From positions 1 to 7,811 of the forward strand of contig CAZQNY010000126.1 of the NCBI GenBank assembly GCA_964594665.1: DNA of 7,811 nt. The letters run 5' to 3'. Position 1 is the first letter of the stretch. Each line of letters begins with the position of its first letter. Positions 7,291 through 7,811 of the stretch are shown in pieces. Made by a program: the position numbers and the translations under genes. The stretch comes from BM520 sp964594665. Lineage in GTDB: Bacteria > Bacteroidota > Bacteroidia > Bacteroidales > BM520. The notes below the pieces were generated by a model. It was given only the letters and a program-made list of their open reading frames with translations, ran no database searches and was not told where the DNA came from.

Positions 7291-7320
7291 TGTAGAGACG
7301 CGCTATAGCGCGTCTCCACA
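7291..7320. repeat. Near-perfect palindrome between genes (REP/MITE-like)
   Basis: Positions 7295-7316 form an exact 22-bp palindrome centred on CGCTATAGCG. Flanking TGT (7291-7293) and ACA (7318-7320) pair as well, with one mismatch (A7294/C7317), giving a 30-bp element. From memory, palindromes of this type (TGTAGAGACGC...GCGTCTCTACA) are dispersed in intergenic regions of many Bacteroidota and cyanobacteria; I could not check this here. It lies in the 59-bp gap between the T9SS protein and the lipoprotein. It could act as a transcript stabiliser or attenuator, but no T-run follows on either strand, so it is not a classical terminator. Confidence 0.7.
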
Positions 7321-7331
7321 ATGCAAATCAT

Positions 7332-7811
7332 TTATTTAACAGTAATCTTCTTTGTAATCACTTCACCTTCATCAACGAGGCGGATGAAATATACACCGCT
7401 CTGGTCGAGGCTGAAGGTTGTAGAAGCAGCTGTTCTGCCTTCATATACCACAGCACCTGTCATGTTGAATACTGCGAATGGAGTGTTTTCCAGTGTAGAT
7501 TCAAATGTAAAAGTACCGTTTGAAGGGTTAGGGTATACGTTGGTTCGACTGTCGTAAAGAACTTCCTCAACGCCGGTGGGAGAAACTGCCATAATGGTGA
7601 TATTGTCTATCTTGATATTACCGTTTGCGGCAACGTCATCACCGTTTGTTGATTCGTTGGAGGTAGGCATCCAGTAAACATAGCTTGAGCCACCGGGGTA
7701 GTTCATAGATTCAGGAAGCATAATATCTTCAATTGTTACCCAGCTGTCAGCGATTTCGAAAGTTCCGTTTGGAACGTCTTCCATGTCAGCACCTGATTGA
7801 TTGCACATCAG
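7332..7811 (-). CDS. T9SS-exported protein, C-terminal part (5' end outside the window)
   Basis: The frame is open to the window edge, so only the last 159 or so codons are present; the methionine at 7808 need not be the start. The final 70 residues form a type A T9SS sorting domain: NVYPNPSNGTFTFES, then AVFNMTGAVVYEG, then GVYFIRLVDEGEVITKKITVK at the C-terminus. Such domains direct export through the outer membrane by the Por/type IX machinery and are cleaved with attachment to A-LPS. The preceding part (about 1-72: VPNGTFEIADSWVTIEDIMLP, YVYWMPTSNES, NGNIKIDNITI) looks like the end of a beta-jelly-roll module, as found in carbohydrate-binding or laminin-G-like domains. That assignment is tentative. 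The lipoprotein gene starts 59 nt downstream on the same strand, past the palindrome. The catalytic or binding function of the full protein cannot be seen. Confidence 0.88.
   Translation of the reverse strand: MMCNQSGADMEDVPNGTFEIADSWVTIEDIMLPESMNYPGGSSYVYWMPTSNESTNGDDVAANGNIKIDNITIMAVSPTGVEEVLYDSRTNVYPNPSNGTFTFESTLENTPFAVFNMTGAVVYEGRTAASTTFSLDQSGVYFIRLVDEGEVITKKITVK

Noticed and set aside
7291..7320. Palindrome as a rho-independent terminator
   Set aside because: No T-run follows the hairpin on either strand, so it was called a repeat instead.

Overview
The window looks like a stretch of a Bacteroidota chromosome, probably a free-living or marine Bacteroidales-type organism. The evidence is a type IX secretion (T9SS) type A sorting domain, a TonB-dependent receptor with an N-terminal carboxypeptidase-regulatory-like domain, a PKD/FISUMP surface protein, and TAnnTTTG-type promoter motifs instead of an E. 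coli-type -10 box. No rRNA, tRNA, CRISPR array, integrase or transposase is visible.

Layout from left to right. (1) 36-2144, minus strand: a secreted protein with two tandem PKD + FISUMP modules. The second FISUMP domain loses its conserved C-terminal part. (2) 2145-2449: a 305-base divergent intergenic region. It holds a promoter for the left gene wrapped in a perfect inverted repeat, an intrinsic terminator that reads on the minus strand although no gene feeds it, and a -7 element placed so close to the next start codon that a leaderless mRNA is likely. (3) 2450-2818, plus: a small VOC/glyoxalase-fold protein with all four metal ligands. (4) 2915-4030, plus: a soluble PAS histidine kinase with a cysteine cluster in its sensor domain. 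(5) 4020-6359, minus: a TonB-dependent outer-membrane receptor. (6) 6352-7272, minus: a surface lipoprotein overlapping the receptor start by 8 nt. (7) 7291-7320: a near-perfect palindrome. (8) 7332-7811, minus: the C-terminal end of a T9SS-exported protein, cut by the window edge.

The functional core is the minus-strand set at 7811-4020. A lipoprotein translationally coupled to a TonB receptor suggests a surface binding protein handing a ligand to a transporter, as in SusD/SusC-like or HmuY/HmuR-like pairs. This lipoprotein is not recognisably a SusD or HmuY, and the substrate cannot be read from the sequence. The T9SS protein upstream may belong to the same transcription unit, but a palindrome separates them. 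The kinase converges on the receptor and their 3' ends overlap by 11 nt. It has no response regulator in the window, so a regulatory link is only a guess.

I see no single spectacular new system. The best leads are the lipoprotein/TonB pair of unknown substrate, the Cys-cluster PAS kinase, and the orphan minus-strand terminator, which may mark a small RNA in the 2258-2449 region.
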